DNA of 64,000 nt from Silene latifolia (GCF_048544455.1 NC_133537.1:310657738-310721737); one strand, 5' to 3'. Shown: positions 11,326-23,758, counted from the stretch's first letter. The notes: generated by a model not told the origin, from the letters alone. A program made the numbers and translations.

Positions 11326-11824
11326 CGGGGTGATAATGGGACGAGACAGCTCCTGAGCAATTGGAGTTCGGCTCGGTAAAAGCTCAACTCGTGCTAGCTT
11401 GGTTCGAGCTCGTGTTTGGCTCGAGAACTTGCACGAGTAAAGCCGATTTAACCATGACTCGGCTAAAAAAGTTCGCGAGGAGCTCGAGCTTGTGTAACTA
11501 GATAAAATCTCACACTTATTTTATAAAAATATTTTATCATGATTATCTTTGTATCACCAAATTAAATGTTGTCATTGAAAACTTTCGAATCATGTTATTT
11601 TTTTTTATTTTTTTTTGAAAACTTTCGATTCATGTTATGAAAGTACCAAAAGAGAAAAAAAAAACAAAAATTTATGAATAATATATATAGGCTCGAGCTA
11701 AAACTTGATATTAAGGTTAATTTTTCAAACTCGAGTGAGCTTGAGTTTGAAATTTTGTTTTATGAGCACAAGCGCGCCGAACAAGGCCAAGCTTGTACTC
11801 GACTTGACTCATTATTACCCCTAG
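11326..11824. mobile_element. hAT-like MITE with tcgagc-rich subterminal motifs
   Basis: Left terminus CGGGGTGATAATGGGACGAG mirrors the right terminus, whose inverse reads CTAGGGGTAATAATGAGTCA. The subterminal regions carry many ggctcgag/gagctcg motifs. Flanks ctagtaa and ctagctaa look like a worn 8-bp TSD. A direct repeat around gaaaactttcga (near 11577 and 11618) lies inside. No transposase. Confidence 0.55.
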
Positions 11825-12333
11825 CTAACCCCTCCAAATTCCACCGCGGTTACGTGAAATTAGGCGGAGCAAACCAAAACTGATTGCTTCTGCTGAATAA
11901 TGGAAAATTTGAAGTTTTTATTAGTTGAAAATTTCGATTTTTTCTACCATATTAGTAGTTCGCAGTCACAAAAAATTGCCGCCCCTAAGATCAAATCCTG
12001 ATTCCTTCGACAAAGGTATAACAATTACTAAGGTACATATCTATATATATAAAGTTTATATTCGTATTAAATTGCGGATGTAAAACTCTGGTTTAACTGG
12101 AATTTTGGTGATTTTGTCTTGAAGCACCTATATGCATATGCGTACCACGCTACCAACATACTCGCCAAACATGAGCATAATATGATATAAGATGCTATAA
12201 GGATTTCGGTAGGGAAATGTTTGTTATGCTATTCATATGATTAGATTACATAAGACAACTTATAATCATCATTGATTATAATTAAACGGACTAATGATCT
12301 GGATGTCCGAATTTCAAACTTCCAATGCCATGC
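11825..12333. other. Non-coding spacer before copia-A
   Basis: No coding potential. The last 25 bases (caaacttccaatgccatgc) reappear at 27070-27088, showing that copia-A landed in one copy of a tandem SINE-like repeat. Confidence 0.6.
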
Positions 12334-12509
12334 TGTTAAGAGAGTAGAGGGGAAAGCGATGATTTCATTGATTTGTGAATATCGGCTTATATAGTTACAA
12401 TGTATATGTGAACGTAATCGCTAAAATATCGCATGAAATAACAACCGAATATAAAATCTTTGACTTATGGAATATCGTATATCGAATAATATATACGATA
12501 TTCCTAATA
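12334..12509 (-). repeat. Copia-A 3' LTR
   Basis: 176 bp, TGTTAAG...CCTAATA on the plus strand, next to the polypurine tract. It differs from its partner at about two sites (aggggaa/aagggaa and acaaccg/acatccg). Confidence 0.95.
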
Positions 12510-12520
12510 CCCTCCCCCCC

Positions 12521-14629
12521 TCAAGCTGGAGCATGGAGATCAAGAATGCCCACCTTGCGAAGAAGAGGCTGAAAACGAGGAGCTCCCAACGCTTTAGTGA
12601 AGATATCGGCCAATTGAGCCGTTGTCGAGACATGAGACACAGCGATTAAGCCACCGAGAATAGCATCGCGGACAAAGTGACAGTCAATTTCTATATGCTT
12701 TGTCCGTTCATGAAACACGGGATTGTGAGCGAGGTCGATAGCAGACTTACTATCACTGAACATTGTAATAGGCAAAGGGACCGAGACACCCAAATCAAGC
12801 AATAGACCCTGCAACCATTTTAATTCACAGAGAGTATTTGCCATAGAGCGATATTCGGCTTCGGCGGACGAAAGGGAAACAGTAGTTTGTTGTTTCGTTT
12901 TCCATGAGACGGGTGAATCACCCAGAAAAATTAACCAACCTGTCACAGACCTGCGAGTGGAGGGACACCCACCCCAATCAGAATCGCACCAGCATGTAAG
13001 AGAGATAGTACTATCGGTGCGCAAAAGAATGCCTTGTCTCGGGCTGCCCTTAAGATAGCGAACAACTCGTAGGGCCGCTTCCATATGCTCTTGTCGAGGT
13101 TGATGGAGGAAACGAGATAGTATATGAACCGCATAAGTCACATCGGGGCGGGTGACAGAGAGATAGACAAGACGCCCAACGAGTCGCCTATATGACTCAA
13201 TGTCGTGGAGGAAGGGACCAGTGGCGGTACCAAGGGCATGATTCTGTTCGACTGGTGTTGCCGCGGGCTTACAGCCCAACAATCCGACCTCCGACACAAT
13301 ATCAAGAACATATTTTCGTTGATTGACATAAATCCCTTCGGCATTACGTGCAATTTCAAGGCCAAGGAAATATTTTAGAGGACCAAGATCCTTCATATGA
13401 AAGCAATTTCCCAAATACAGCTTGAATTCAGCAACAGCGGAAAAATCATTACCAGCAATGACAAGGTCGTCGACATAAATAAGTATGTAGAGTTGGACCT
13501 GTCCTTTCGAGTAAGTGAATAAGGAGTAGTCCGAATAGGATTGTTTGAAGCCATAGTCTTTCAATGCAGACGTTAGTTTAGCAAACCAACATCTAGGGGC
13601 TTGCCGCAGGCCATACAAAGACTTTTTAAGACGACATACCTGCCCTTCTTTTCCACGACTAAAACCCGGAGGTATCTTCATGTAAACCTCCTCATTCAGG
13701 TCACCATGTAAGAAGGCATTGTGGACGTCCATTTGGTGAAGCTCCCACTTTTTTAAAGCTGCAACTGCAAGAAAAGTTCGGACAGTAACCATTTTAACAA
13801 CAGGCGCAAAAGTTTCACCATAGTCTAAACCCTCGACTTGATGATTCCCGAAAACAACCAGTCGAGCTTTTAATCGTTTAATTTCACCGTTGGATTTGTA
13901 TTTAATTCGATAAATCCATCGACACCCGAGGGCTTTTTTATTGGCTGGTAAAGTTGTAAGTTCCCATGTTTCGTTACGCTCCAAAGCATCAATTTCTGTC
14001 TGCATGGCCTCACACCACCCTTTGTCTCGAATAGCTTCTTTGAAAGTCGGCGGTTCTTGACCAGCTGTGATGGCTGCAAGAAAGAGGCGGTGTTTTTCCG
14101 AGAAAGACTTGCAAATTATATAATTAGTAAGAGCATAAGGCGTACCTGAGGATGACGAGGAGTTCGGTTCGCTTGTTGACGGGGATGGACCTTTTGTGCT
14201 TTCAAGAACATACCCACTTAAGCGAGAATTATAAAATTTGACCCGATGACCACGGCCCATTTCATCACTCTCAGGAACTGTGTCACTTGCTGCCTCGGTG
14301 ACATTGTCAGTGCTGGAATTGTCAGAGGAAACAGGAGGGTCCTCGGTGGTAGGAGGGTCCTCGGCAGTGTGAGTACCTGCGGTTGGGTCTGGGTTATCGA
14401 GGGTATGTGGTTGGTTTGGCGGGTCAGTGTGAGGGTCATCATAAAACGGGTCATAAAAAACCGGAACCTCAGGTGGGTCTTGCGGGGTCACGGGGTCCAA
14501 GAAGGGGAATTTATTTTCGTAAAAAATGACGTCACGAGAAACAAAATAAGTTTCCGTTTCAAGATCAAAAACTTTCCAACCCTTTTTAGCTGAAGGATAT
14601 CCAACAATACAGTAAAACGAACAGCTCAA
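12521..14629 (-). CDS. Copia-A truncated polyprotein: RT and RNase H, open frame
   Basis: An uninterrupted 702-codon frame. Only its first ~10 residues come from a foreign gypsy LTR; from about 14600 it is copia sequence. Order: C-terminal integrase tail (GYPSAKKGWKVFDLETE, VSRDV), a Ser/Thr/Pro-rich linker, RT with MDVHNAFLHGDL, SLYGLRQAPRCW and the catalytic YVDDLVIAG, then RNase H with CDSDWGG, SSAEAEYRSM and SDSKSAID, ending LDLHAPA. All catalytic motifs I know are present. The complete protein would also need gag, protease and integrase, which are gone, so it is a relic despite the open frame. Its preservation fits the near-identical LTRs. Confidence 0.85.
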   Translation of the reverse strand: MSCSFYCIVGYPSAKKGWKVFDLETETYFVSRDVIFYENKFPFLDPVTPQDPPEVPVFYDPFYDDPHTDPPNQPHTLDNPDPTAGTHTAEDPPTTEDPPVSSDNSSTDNVTEAASDTVPESDEMGRGHRVKFYNSRLSGYVLESTKGPSPSTSEPNSSSSSGTPYALTNYIICKSFSEKHRLFLAAITAGQEPPTFKEAIRDKGWCEAMQTEIDALERNETWELTTLPANKKALGCRWIYRIKYKSNGEIKRLKARLVVFGNHQVEGLDYGETFAPVVKMVTVRTFLAVAALKKWELHQMDVHNAFLHGDLNEEVYMKIPPGFSRGKEGQVCRLKKSLYGLRQAPRCWFAKLTSALKDYGFKQSYSDYSLFTYSKGQVQLYILIYVDDLVIAGNDFSAVAEFKLYLGNCFHMKDLGPLKYFLGLEIARNAEGIYVNQRKYVLDIVSEVGLLGCKPAATPVEQNHALGTATGPFLHDIESYRRLVGRLVYLSVTRPDVTYAVHILSRFLHQPRQEHMEAALRVVRYLKGSPRQGILLRTDSTISLTCWCDSDWGGCPSTRRSVTGWLIFLGDSPVSWKTKQQTTVSLSSAEAEYRSMANTLCELKWLQGLLLDLGVSVPLPITMFSDSKSAIDLAHNPVFHERTKHIEIDCHFVRDAILGGLIAVSHVSTTAQLADIFTKALGAPRFQPLLRKVGILDLHAPA

Positions 14630-15228
14630 TCATCACATATATTCTCCGAACTCCAAACCCAACTCCACAATCCTGACTACACACTAAAGTGTGTAGCCCT
14701 GCCAGAGTGCCCATCGCAACAGGTCACTCCTCGCCGCCAGTGGGGGACCGCAGCCGTTCCCACCTAAGCCCCGCTCATCTTCATCGAGCGATAAACCCAA
14801 ATTCATTAATGTGCACATCCCTTCTGTGGCAGGTTCCACAGAAGGCGAATCATGGGCGTGAAGCCACTCCCGCAAGTGACTTCACTCAGCCAGGGACGCA
14901 CCCCGAAGAACACAGACAGATACAATCAATCACAACTACTATCAGCAACCAAGTCCAGCAATCGTCACAATACGAGTATGATAATATACAATAACCACAA
15001 ACACCAATCAACACATCATGGGACTAATACTAAGTAGGGAAACCCTACCTGGAAAGCACAACACAATCAGACGATCTCACAGCTCATATCAAAACGCTTC
15101 CTCTACGAATCCTCCTCCTAACATACAAACATATAATCACTACCAAGCATAAAATACAACAAAACCCCCAATTCCCAACATTAGGGTTTAACCAACTTTA
15201 ATGAAATACTATAAAAACGGTATATAGG
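14597..15228 (-). repeat. Remnant gypsy (Tekay-like) LTR, downstream part
   Basis: Matches, in inverse orientation, the LTR of gypsy-A (compare 37050-37640), including the stem-loop ctacacactaaagtgtgtag at 14679-14698 and the ccgcaagtgacttcactcag block. It is continuous with 26172-26578 once the inserted Tat-like element is removed. It stops at about 14597, some 360 bp short of the expected LTR end, directly against copia pol. Confidence 0.85.
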
Positions 15229-17897
15229 TGTGGACAGCGGGGGCCACAGGGGCGCTTGGGAAACAAGCGCTTGCATTTGTATGGAGTCGCCACCAATTTT
15301 TATGGGAAATTGGAACCGTTCGAGTACCTCGTGTCATGTCAAGACACAAAGTAAAGACATGAACACTAGGCAATCGTTACCCTTAGTATTCTATGTCTAG
15401 AATGACTCTCGTGGATGCCAATGAACACGGGTGTTCACAGATATCTGGAGTAAGGGGTGAGGGTACGTATTAGGAAGCTCTTTTGATCGAACACCTAATC
15501 CCGCCCGCCTCGATAGCGGCCTCTACTAATGATTAGGGAAGTTATTCGTACTTGATATATCGTCGATTATATGCATGCAATGCAACATCCAAGTTTTAAT
15601 CCTAGCATGTGAGAATTAGACTAAGTCGGTTGACACGTAATTAGCATACAATTGGGTCGAAGTAGGATTTAATGCTCATTTACATGTGAGAACATACAAA
15701 CAATAAAGAAAATACAATAATTATAAATTACAATAATGAAAATTACATTAATTACATTGGATTAGGCGATTTATGTCGAAAATACCTTTAAAACGGATAA
15801 TTTGAGAAAAAGAGATAAAAGAATAAATAACGAACAAAACAGAAGGTGATATTACGGATAATAGTTAGTTAATACGTACGTTAATTAAACTAGGTCAAGG
15901 CAGAAACGGAGTTCAGTGAGAACTCACCGAGAGGCGGCAAAGCAGAGAGCTGCGTCCTTTGGAATAGGCGCAGCAGACGCTACGTCTGTTCCTTGGCTCA
16001 GTTCTGGCTGTGAAGCCGTAATTGCAAGCCGTTAATGTTAATTGGTGATTTTAATGATTAATTAAATTATTTACTCGAGTGAAAGTGATTAATAGGTTAT
16101 TTAACATATGAATGGGTCATGAAAACAGTAAAACATGAATAAGACGGATTGAACGAATTAATTACAAGATGGAATAATGACAGAAGTGAAAAATATTAAT
16201 GAGTCAAACAAATTAAGTCAATTGATTAAGTTAGATGCGACGGATTAATGACGAATATGCGATGAATATGTGAATAAACAGGTGAAAACTATATCAAAGA
16301 CGAATTCCAGAAACCCAATATTGATGAATTGAATCTCTACAACCCGGAATTGAATTTAATGACGAAAACCCGTAAATATTGGATTATTAGGGATTTAAGT
16401 CGGATTTGAATAATAAAAACATATTAATGATGATGATTACAATATACATGTGAACTATATGTTATGACGATGGAGAATTGACAAACAAACGAAACAAGCA
16501 AAAGGATTTGACGAATAACAGAGGACGAACGAAGAAGAAAGGAAGCAGGAACTGCGGCAGCCTCACGAAGAGGCGCGGCGATTCTTGCGTCCTTTCTCGC
16601 TTCGATTATCTCGGAAATCCGTAAAAAGAGGTTTCAAAGCATGGTTTTAGAAATCGGTTTTAATGGTATTTTCGACATAAACCTTACAATGATGATTACA
16701 ATAATTAAAATACAATAAAATAAAGAGAATTATACACCCTCAGACTTACATGTTGACGAAACGAGAAGGACTAAGATATCGATTAGTGATGCTCGACGCG
16801 AATGCAAAGAGAGTGCCCTCGTAAGAGGAAAACGATTAATTAATTAAGGGGTCGTTTGGTTCACTACTTAGGAATAGAATGGATTGGAATGAGAAACCAT
16901 AGGAGTATGGGGTTCCAATTCCATTGCTTCTCAAACATGTTTGGTTCATTAGAAAAATAAACATGAAGGAATGGAGTTTGAATCCATGGGGAGGAGGTGG
17001 GTATGGGATTCCAAGGGGTTGGGGTGGAATGAGAATCCATCAGGATTCTAACTCCATTCCAAAACACCCCAACCAAACACTAGAATGACTAGAATTCATT
17101 CCATTCCATTCCAAACCTCCCAACCAAACACCCCCTAAGTTGATTATTGGTGTAGTTGGTCAAATTGGTCGGTCATGCAACGGGGAGGCTGGTACTCAGA
17201 AGGATCCGAGCTTACGTGGTCGAAAGTTCAAGCACGTAGACGCCAAAAAGTAAGAACAAAGTCTAGAATGCAAAGGGAGAAGAGAAGGGCGGACACTCGC
17301 GTGAGAAATATAAGGAGCGGAGGCTCCTATTTATACTAATCACGTGAAGGAATTAGGGTTTCGGAGACTCTTTGGAAGTGAATCTCGGAAATATATGAAA
17401 AAGATACGAGAAACATGCAGAAAAGGGCCTGGGAAGAGGCGCAAAGCCATCTGCGTCTCTTGGAAGAGCGCAGAGACCCTGCGTCTGTTCCCAAGTGGTT
17501 TCCTCCTGCTGAAGAAAGATTTCCGTGTTTGAGTTATGGTAGGACGGAAATAATCCGGTTTTCCTTAATATCTTTTGTGAATATTACGGGAAATTGCTTA
17601 CTAAAAGATAAAATTTATGAGATATGGAATAGAAATATCCGGAACATTCCAAAACATTCTGACTCCGGTTTTAACGGTTATCAGAAAATGGAGACGGTTT
17701 TAGGCTCGGACTCCGAATGTACTCTAATTACTGTCAAAACGACCGCATCAGCACGTAGATGACAACTAAGAGGTAGATATTAATATTTGAGCAATCACTT
17801 GACGATAATCTTATTTAATTGTCACAAACCGTTCGCGTATTAAACATGCGGCCCAATCATCAGGGTGGTTTGCGGGAGGTGCGAAATGAGGTATCTC
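15229..17897 (-). repeat. Left LTR of the Tat-like element (contains a MITE)
   Basis: About 2.67 kb including a 288-bp MITE, so about 2.38 kb without it, matching the 2.41-kb right LTR. Its inner end reads gaggtatctctgag where the right LTR ends gaggtatctaca, so the last bases are altered and this edge is uncertain by a few bases. Confidence 0.85.
16848..17135. mobile_element. Tourist-like (PIF/Harbinger) MITE
   Basis: 288 bp with terminal inverted repeats GGGGTCGTTTGGTT and, inverted, GGGGGTGTTTGGTT. The 3-bp TSD TAA is at 16845-16847 and 17136-17138. The sister LTR at 25391-25410 has the uninterrupted empty site with a single TAA, proving the insertion and its exact ends. No coding sequence; interior rich in ggaatg motifs. 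Confidence 0.95.
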
Positions 17898-20800
17898 TGA
17901 GCCCCACTTTGACCGAGGCTTGACAAGGCGAAAGTCAAAGTATAGCCATCAGGTCAATCGAAGATTACAACCGACGACTATGGCGACGCGAGGCGGCTCA
18001 AGGGGTCTAAGCCAAGGACCTGTCGTCGGGAACATTTTAGAGTCGTCATCGACTATCGGGAGGGTCGTTTAAAGTCCATTAGACTACGTAAGGAGGCTCG
18101 CCAGCCATAAGAAGAGACCATACCTGAGACTTCTTCTCGAGATGCTTCCGGAGGTGCGTAGGAGCTAAGGTTGAGCATGGGAGCTAAGGGATACATAAGG
18201 ATTGGTACTAGGGTGTGGGACCCTAAAGGAAAGCATCGGCGGGAATGAGGCCTAAGGTAAGTTCAACTTAAGGGTAACTAAAGCTTGGGTATAGGAACTC
18301 TATTGGTTTGGGAATTTGAAGGCTTATGAACCTAAAAGGATTGGGATCTCATAGTTAAAAAAATCCTAATTTCGGGTCTACGAACCTAAGAAAGAAGGCT
18401 TTGGTTTGGGAACTTCTGTAGAACGACACCCTTGTCGCACTCTGCGGGGAAACAAGAAACATTGTGAGTAGCAGGACACAGGCGGGAGCTGCTGAGGGAA
18501 AACTGCTTGGGTCATCTTCAAACAAACTTCGATAAGTCTTGGGGTTGATGTTGATCTCCACGTCTCGAGAGGGAATGTCTATCCGCTTACTCTTGCTTGG
18601 GGAAATATAATGAAGGCGTGTCGAAACACCCGTCGAGAAATACTCGCTCGTTGTGACAAGCGAGGTCTTGGTAAAGTACTGCTTCTAATACTTACCTGCA
18701 TGGTTAGTAGCCACACAAGAATGCAATCTAATATATGCACGTAAGCAATTATCATATGGACCTCGAATGAGGAAACACATAGGTTTTGCAAAAGTTGTTT
18801 CTTATAAAAGTCGTTTAAAACTTGTTCAAAGAAGTTTGTCGTTTGTAATGCGTTATGCATATTCAATGGGCTTTAGACATAGGACTTGACATGACACTGA
18901 CCTACCAGGACACGACGCGAAATGTAGACTTAGGTTTGACTGATGCGACCCTAACTTAGATTTGACGCGACACAAGGATGACTTTGACAGACTTTGTTTT
19001 AAGTATGCGCAACCCCTAGCCAAGTGTGGGTGATAATGCGTATCAGTTCCAAAGGTAGAAGAATTGCAAGAATGATAAAGGCATATAAAGGCAAGGCATG
19101 AGCCATGGATCAGCTGCCTACTTGGACATCTTTCACCATCGTTTGCTATAAAAGAGACCCCTCTTGAGGCACGATGACTTGGAGAATTGATCTAAGATCT
19201 TTGTCATTGTCCGGACCGAGTACTAGCTAGACTTAGAGGAATAAAGGAAGGGTGGCATCTTGGAAGAGAAGCCCCCAGGATGAGAAGATGACTCTGGACT
19301 TTGGTAAAAAGAGGCTGGGCGACAATAAGGAGCCCCCAGTATAGAGGTGTTGGTTGTGGAAGGTATATTAATTGAGGTTGGAAGGTTAAAATAGAGGTTG
19401 AAAGTTGGGACGGTTGATTGAGGTTGAAAGTTGGGATGGTTGTGTCCTTGAGGACTGCCTACGTATTCACGTGAAGTGAAATCAAACCAGATCGTAGTTC
19501 TGAGGTTTGGTTAATTTTGTTTGGGTGTTGTGGTTGTATCCTTCTTGTGTAAGAAAAGACTGCCTACGTATCCACCTGAAGAGGTGAAATCAAACCATGC
19601 TCGTAGTTCAAGTGTGTGCCTAAGCTATGTTGTTAGGGCCTTAAAGTGCAGGGGTCACAAGGGTAATATTCCTTTGGTGACTCGAAGAATTGATTTGAGA
19701 TAACTCCCTCTGATCATGGACCAAAGAGGTATAATTAATTTTGTAAAAAATTTCTTTGTCATGTGAGCACACCTAAAAGTGGACCCTAAGGATGATATGG
19801 GTATCTCCCGTTCTAGGTAGCAAAGTATATGAAGACTCCGTGTATGGGGTCAAGGTGAAACTGGATTGGATATTTAGAATGTGGGGCTCGGAAATAAGAG
19901 GCTTTGATGAACAAATCTCTAGAGCTTGATTTTGCGGAGTTAAGGCTTTATGGGGTTACGGCTTGTAATGTGGCTTGGAAATGGAGTCTCTTGGCTGGAT
20001 GTAGCCTGAGCACATAAAGGTAGGTTAAAATGACGTGGGATCAAGTTTCCATGTCTTGGCCCTAAAGAATGGGTATATTTGACAAGCTTTAGAGGATTCT
20101 CAAAATTCCTAACTATCTCCCTGTAACGGTCTCGAGAAGGACTTAGGATGTGCGATGTGTGAAAGGCTTAGTGGGGGTGCTAGCTGACCATCTTCGTTGG
20201 TGTCTTGATTCTATAATATAAGTTGATTCTATATAGACTTCAGGAGTATTCCGTATAGCATTTGATTCCAGGCTTGTTCTTGATTCAGATTCAAGTTCTT
20301 GGTCTAGAATATATCTCGGCTTCTTGCTCAGATTTTTTATTCGGGTTTTTGAAGATAACTTTGACTTTGGATATTGACTTATTTGATTGAGCCTTCTTCT
20401 TTTGTCTCTTTTGTCTTGGATTACGGGCATAACTACGGCCTTGAATATTGATCTTGGGTATTTCTCTTGACCGAGCCTTTATCTTTGATCATGGCTCGTA
20501 TCGTCTTGGACTTGCTTGCTACCATGGATTTGGGTCAGACTAGCACCTTTGGTGTGAAATGGGTAGGTTTTTAGTAACACGGGTTGTTTATTGTGGGGAA
20601 TGGGCTTGCCTTCCGTCATGGATTGTTAACAAGGGAGACGGTCTGGATTCGTCCTAGAATCTCTTGAGATAGGCTCGTCCTAAACTAGGGTTATATTGTG
20701 GTTTCTATTGCCAGACATGGAATAGGTAAGGAAAATGGACACGGAGTTTCGGGTCCTCTACAACTTTGAACGGAACATCATCTAAGTGTACTCACATTGA

Positions 20801-21042
20801 CTTGGCATGTGTTTGTCATTTTAAAAAATGTCTCAAACCAATTCTTGTTGTCACAGGAAAAGGGTAAAGGAAGAGATATGATAGAATATGTGGATTGAAG
20901 ATTGTGCTTTTATTGAAATGGATAATAAATGTATTTAACATAGATATGAGAAGACACGTGACTCGTGGGACAGCCCCCAGGTTGTCACTAGGAATGAAAT
21001 GGACACAAAGAAAGATACTAGAAAAAATATGGGATAGAAAGC
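17898..21042 (-). other. Non-coding 3' interior of the Tat-like element
   Basis: Three kilobases where pol would be expected hold only short frames. A motif beginning gactgcctacgtat and ending aatcaaacca...cgtagttc occurs twice (about 19453-19502 and 19558-19610) with its spacing largely kept. No recognisable protease, RT, RNase H or integrase motif was seen on either strand. Confidence 0.6.
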
Positions 21043-22516
21043 CTAAGACTCGGACTCGGACTCAGACTCGGACTTTGACGCGATCTTAGATCCAGACTCG
21101 TAATCATCGGCCCATGCTTGAACATTTTCTCTTCCAGCAACTGGCTTCGACATTCGGCTTTGAGCATTCACCCATTTGAGCACCTCATCTTCGTCATTGG
21201 GAACACTGAAAGGGTAATAGTTAAGAAAAGTTTCTTGATAAGTGGTATATCCATGAGGATTGCCTAAGTTGCCTTGTGGGCTAAAGTTTGAGAGGGATAA
21301 CTTCCCGTCTTCGATCATATCCTGAATGACGTTTTTTAATTTGTAACATTTCTCCGTATCGTGCCCTTGCCTCTATGGTATTTGCAGTACGAATTCCCAT
21401 CCCAGAATTTGGATTTCCTTTCTGGTTCGGGTGTAGGTCCTATAGGCTTCAACATTCGTTGTTCCATGAGTCTCTGAAAGGCATCGGTGTATGCAATACC
21501 AATGTTAGTAAATTTCCTAGGAGGTGTGCCCTTATTTTTGGAAGCCTTTGTAAATGACCTTGGAGGGTTGTTAGGTTTCTTTGACGAAGGATCCATGAGG
21601 ATGCCTTTATTGATTTTGGTTCCTCGATGATAAGAACTAAGAATAGATTGTTCATTTGTTGCTTTCTCCTTAGGACTGTCAAGTTGAGGGTTTGTCTGGA
21701 CACTCTTCATTTTGAGAGGTTGGGCATCAAGCTTCCTACCCATTTCAACAAACTGGTTCTCCATTTTGGAAAGTCGAGAGTTTAGGCTATCAATAGCTTC
21801 CTCTATTTTGGAGAATTTGTTGTCAAAGGCCCTGGAAAGCATGAGCATTCCATTTTGGATATTGTCGTCTTCAAGCACGTTGATCTCTTCACTATCATGA
21901 GGAGCGAGGAGGTGAGAATAGTCTAGGAATGAGTCTTCATGGTCATGTTTAATGATATTAGACCCAAGAGGGTCGGTCTTCTTGGATTTCTTGGCGGAAG
22001 GTGGCACAGGAAGCTTGCCATCCTCGATCATATCCTGAATAATATGCTTTAGAAAAAAGCATTCCTCCGTATCGTGTCCCCTACCTTGATGGTACTGACA
22101 ATATGAATTGCCCTTCCATCTAGGGAATATCTTTTCAGGGTCTGGGGTTGGACCAATTGGATGAAGTTTTCCTTGGGAAATCAGTCTTTGTAGAGCTACT
22201 TCATATGTGTTTCCGAGGTCATGGAATTCCCTATGAGCTCGTCCCGGCCTCCTGGGTGGAGTTTGCAAGAGGTTAACTCCCATGTCTTTATTGGCCTTCT
22301 TAGATGGGTGAGTCGTGTTGAAGTTATGCCCTGGCCTTAGGGTATGAGAAGATGGTAAAGGCTTCATCATATCTATCTTGTTTTCCATATTGATGACACG
22401 AGCGCTCAAGTCTTCGACGGTGGCCTGGAGCTTAATGATTACAGCACTTAGTCCCTTGAGGTCGACAGATAAACGTTCTTGAACACTTTCATTGGAAATT
22501 GCAGAATTCCTACCGA
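21043..22516 (-). pseudogene. Gag C-terminal fragment with a duplicated zinc-knuckle module
   Basis: Structural capsid-type protein of a Ty3/gypsy element. Two homologous modules each run from KLxPIGPTPxPE through a CHHC knuckle to IQDMIEDGKL: first YCQYHQGRGHDTEECF, second YCKYHRGKG then, after a one-base frameshift at about 21360, the rest. Between them lies a coiled-coil-like stretch (FSKIEEAIDSLNSRLSKMEN). The C terminus is Ser/Glu-rich. Frame is open to about 22516, beyond the first ATG at 22409. The main retrotransposon gag core is absent, so this is a truncated gag. The module duplication is direct observation; a nucleic-acid-binding role is family knowledge. Confidence 0.8.
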
Positions 22517-23738
22517 GAAGAAAATGATGCGCATTACAACTTGATTTGACATGGGATCACGCATACTAAGGCAACAAACAAAGGACATGCGGCGAGACGC
22601 GATGACTAGACTCTAGATTTGTGAATCCAGGAAATGTCGTGAGTGACCTCTCGTGTTTGGACTCACGGTGTTTGACCTTGACCTTTAGACTCGAGTGTTG
22701 ACTTGGACGGAGTGACCCTAATATGATTGACCTTATTGACGGGATTGATGACACGTGTTGATTCTGGACTCGAGGTTTGCTTATAGGTGTTAAGAAGACT
22801 TGTTGTAGTTTAGACTCAAATATGAGGCCCATTGAGACTCGTGTGTTGAGCCTCGGAACGTGTGACTTGAGTGTTTAGATCCTAATCGAATTGGGGTAAG
22901 GGTCCAAAATGACGGCGTGACGCCTTAGGACTTGACTCAAGACCCAAAAATGTAAAGGAAAACGGGTTTATGACTCGACAAAGTTCCGACTAGGACATAG
23001 TCGGTTTGAACTTTGACTCTAACTTAGCCCAATCGAATTTACATATTCGCATTTACATGGACTGAAAATATTTTGATTAAAACCTTTTTTTTTTCTTCTT
23101 TTTTTTTCTTTTTTTTTTTTCGGACTCTTTTTTCGTTTTTTTTTTTTGGTTTTTTTTTTACGGGTTTCGCGATGGGTTTTAGGCCCGAAGTTTTGACTCG
23201 ACAAACGGACAGAGTTTTGACTGGGTTTTGCGCTAATCAATGGCCTTTTCGAAATTTTCATTTGAAAATGGGTTTTGATTTTTACAAAAATCGTCATGGT
23301 TTCGTTTAGAAATGGTGATCACGTAAGGTACAAACATTTATACAAGCATTATAACGGGATGCTGAGTGCATTTAGAAGGGTTTTGGTTTAAAGGGTGGGT
23401 TGCCATACCGAACAATTAAACCCGAAGTCTGTGGAGAGGCTCGTACCAAACAAGAGTAAGGCCGATTCCTAGTCCATTTCCTCAAGTAGTGAAAGTCCTT
23501 GATACAAACAAGAGTAAGTACCATGGTATGGATGACGTCAATCGCTATCCATCCTTAGGCCCAAATAAGAATTAGGACCGTTTAGACGGGACGATTGGTC
23601 GAATGGGTTGGGTTGGGCCTAGGAAGGCCGAATGAAACGGTCTAGGAAGACCGAGTTATGAAAACCGACAATTGTCTTGTACAAACTATTCCCTAACCTT
23701 GTTCAAGTTTCACCCTTGGCTACACGTAAGTGTATTAT
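22517..23738 (-). other. Leader of the Tat-like element
   Basis: Non-coding region between PBS and gag. It includes a T-rich run at 23083-23160 (poly-A on the element's sense strand), which produces a spurious lysine-rich frame. Confidence 0.6.
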
Positions 23739-23755
23739 CCCCAGCGGAGTCGCCA
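23739..23755 (-). other. Primer-binding site of the Tat-like element
   Basis: Reads TGGCGACTCCGCTGGGG on the minus strand, three bases inside the right LTR. This resembles the arginine-tRNA PBS of Tat/Ogre elements as I remember it. It fixes the element's orientation as minus. Confidence 0.65.
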
Positions 23756-23758
23756 AAC

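Noticed and set aside
12521..14629. Long intact RT-RNase H frame as a domesticated host gene
   Set aside because: It sits between copia LTRs beside the polypurine tract, and its N terminus is an accidental fusion. Recent insertion explains the open frame.
23019..23297. Lysine-rich frame on the minus strand
   Set aside because: It is the poly-A-rich leader of the Tat-like element (T run at 23083-23160).
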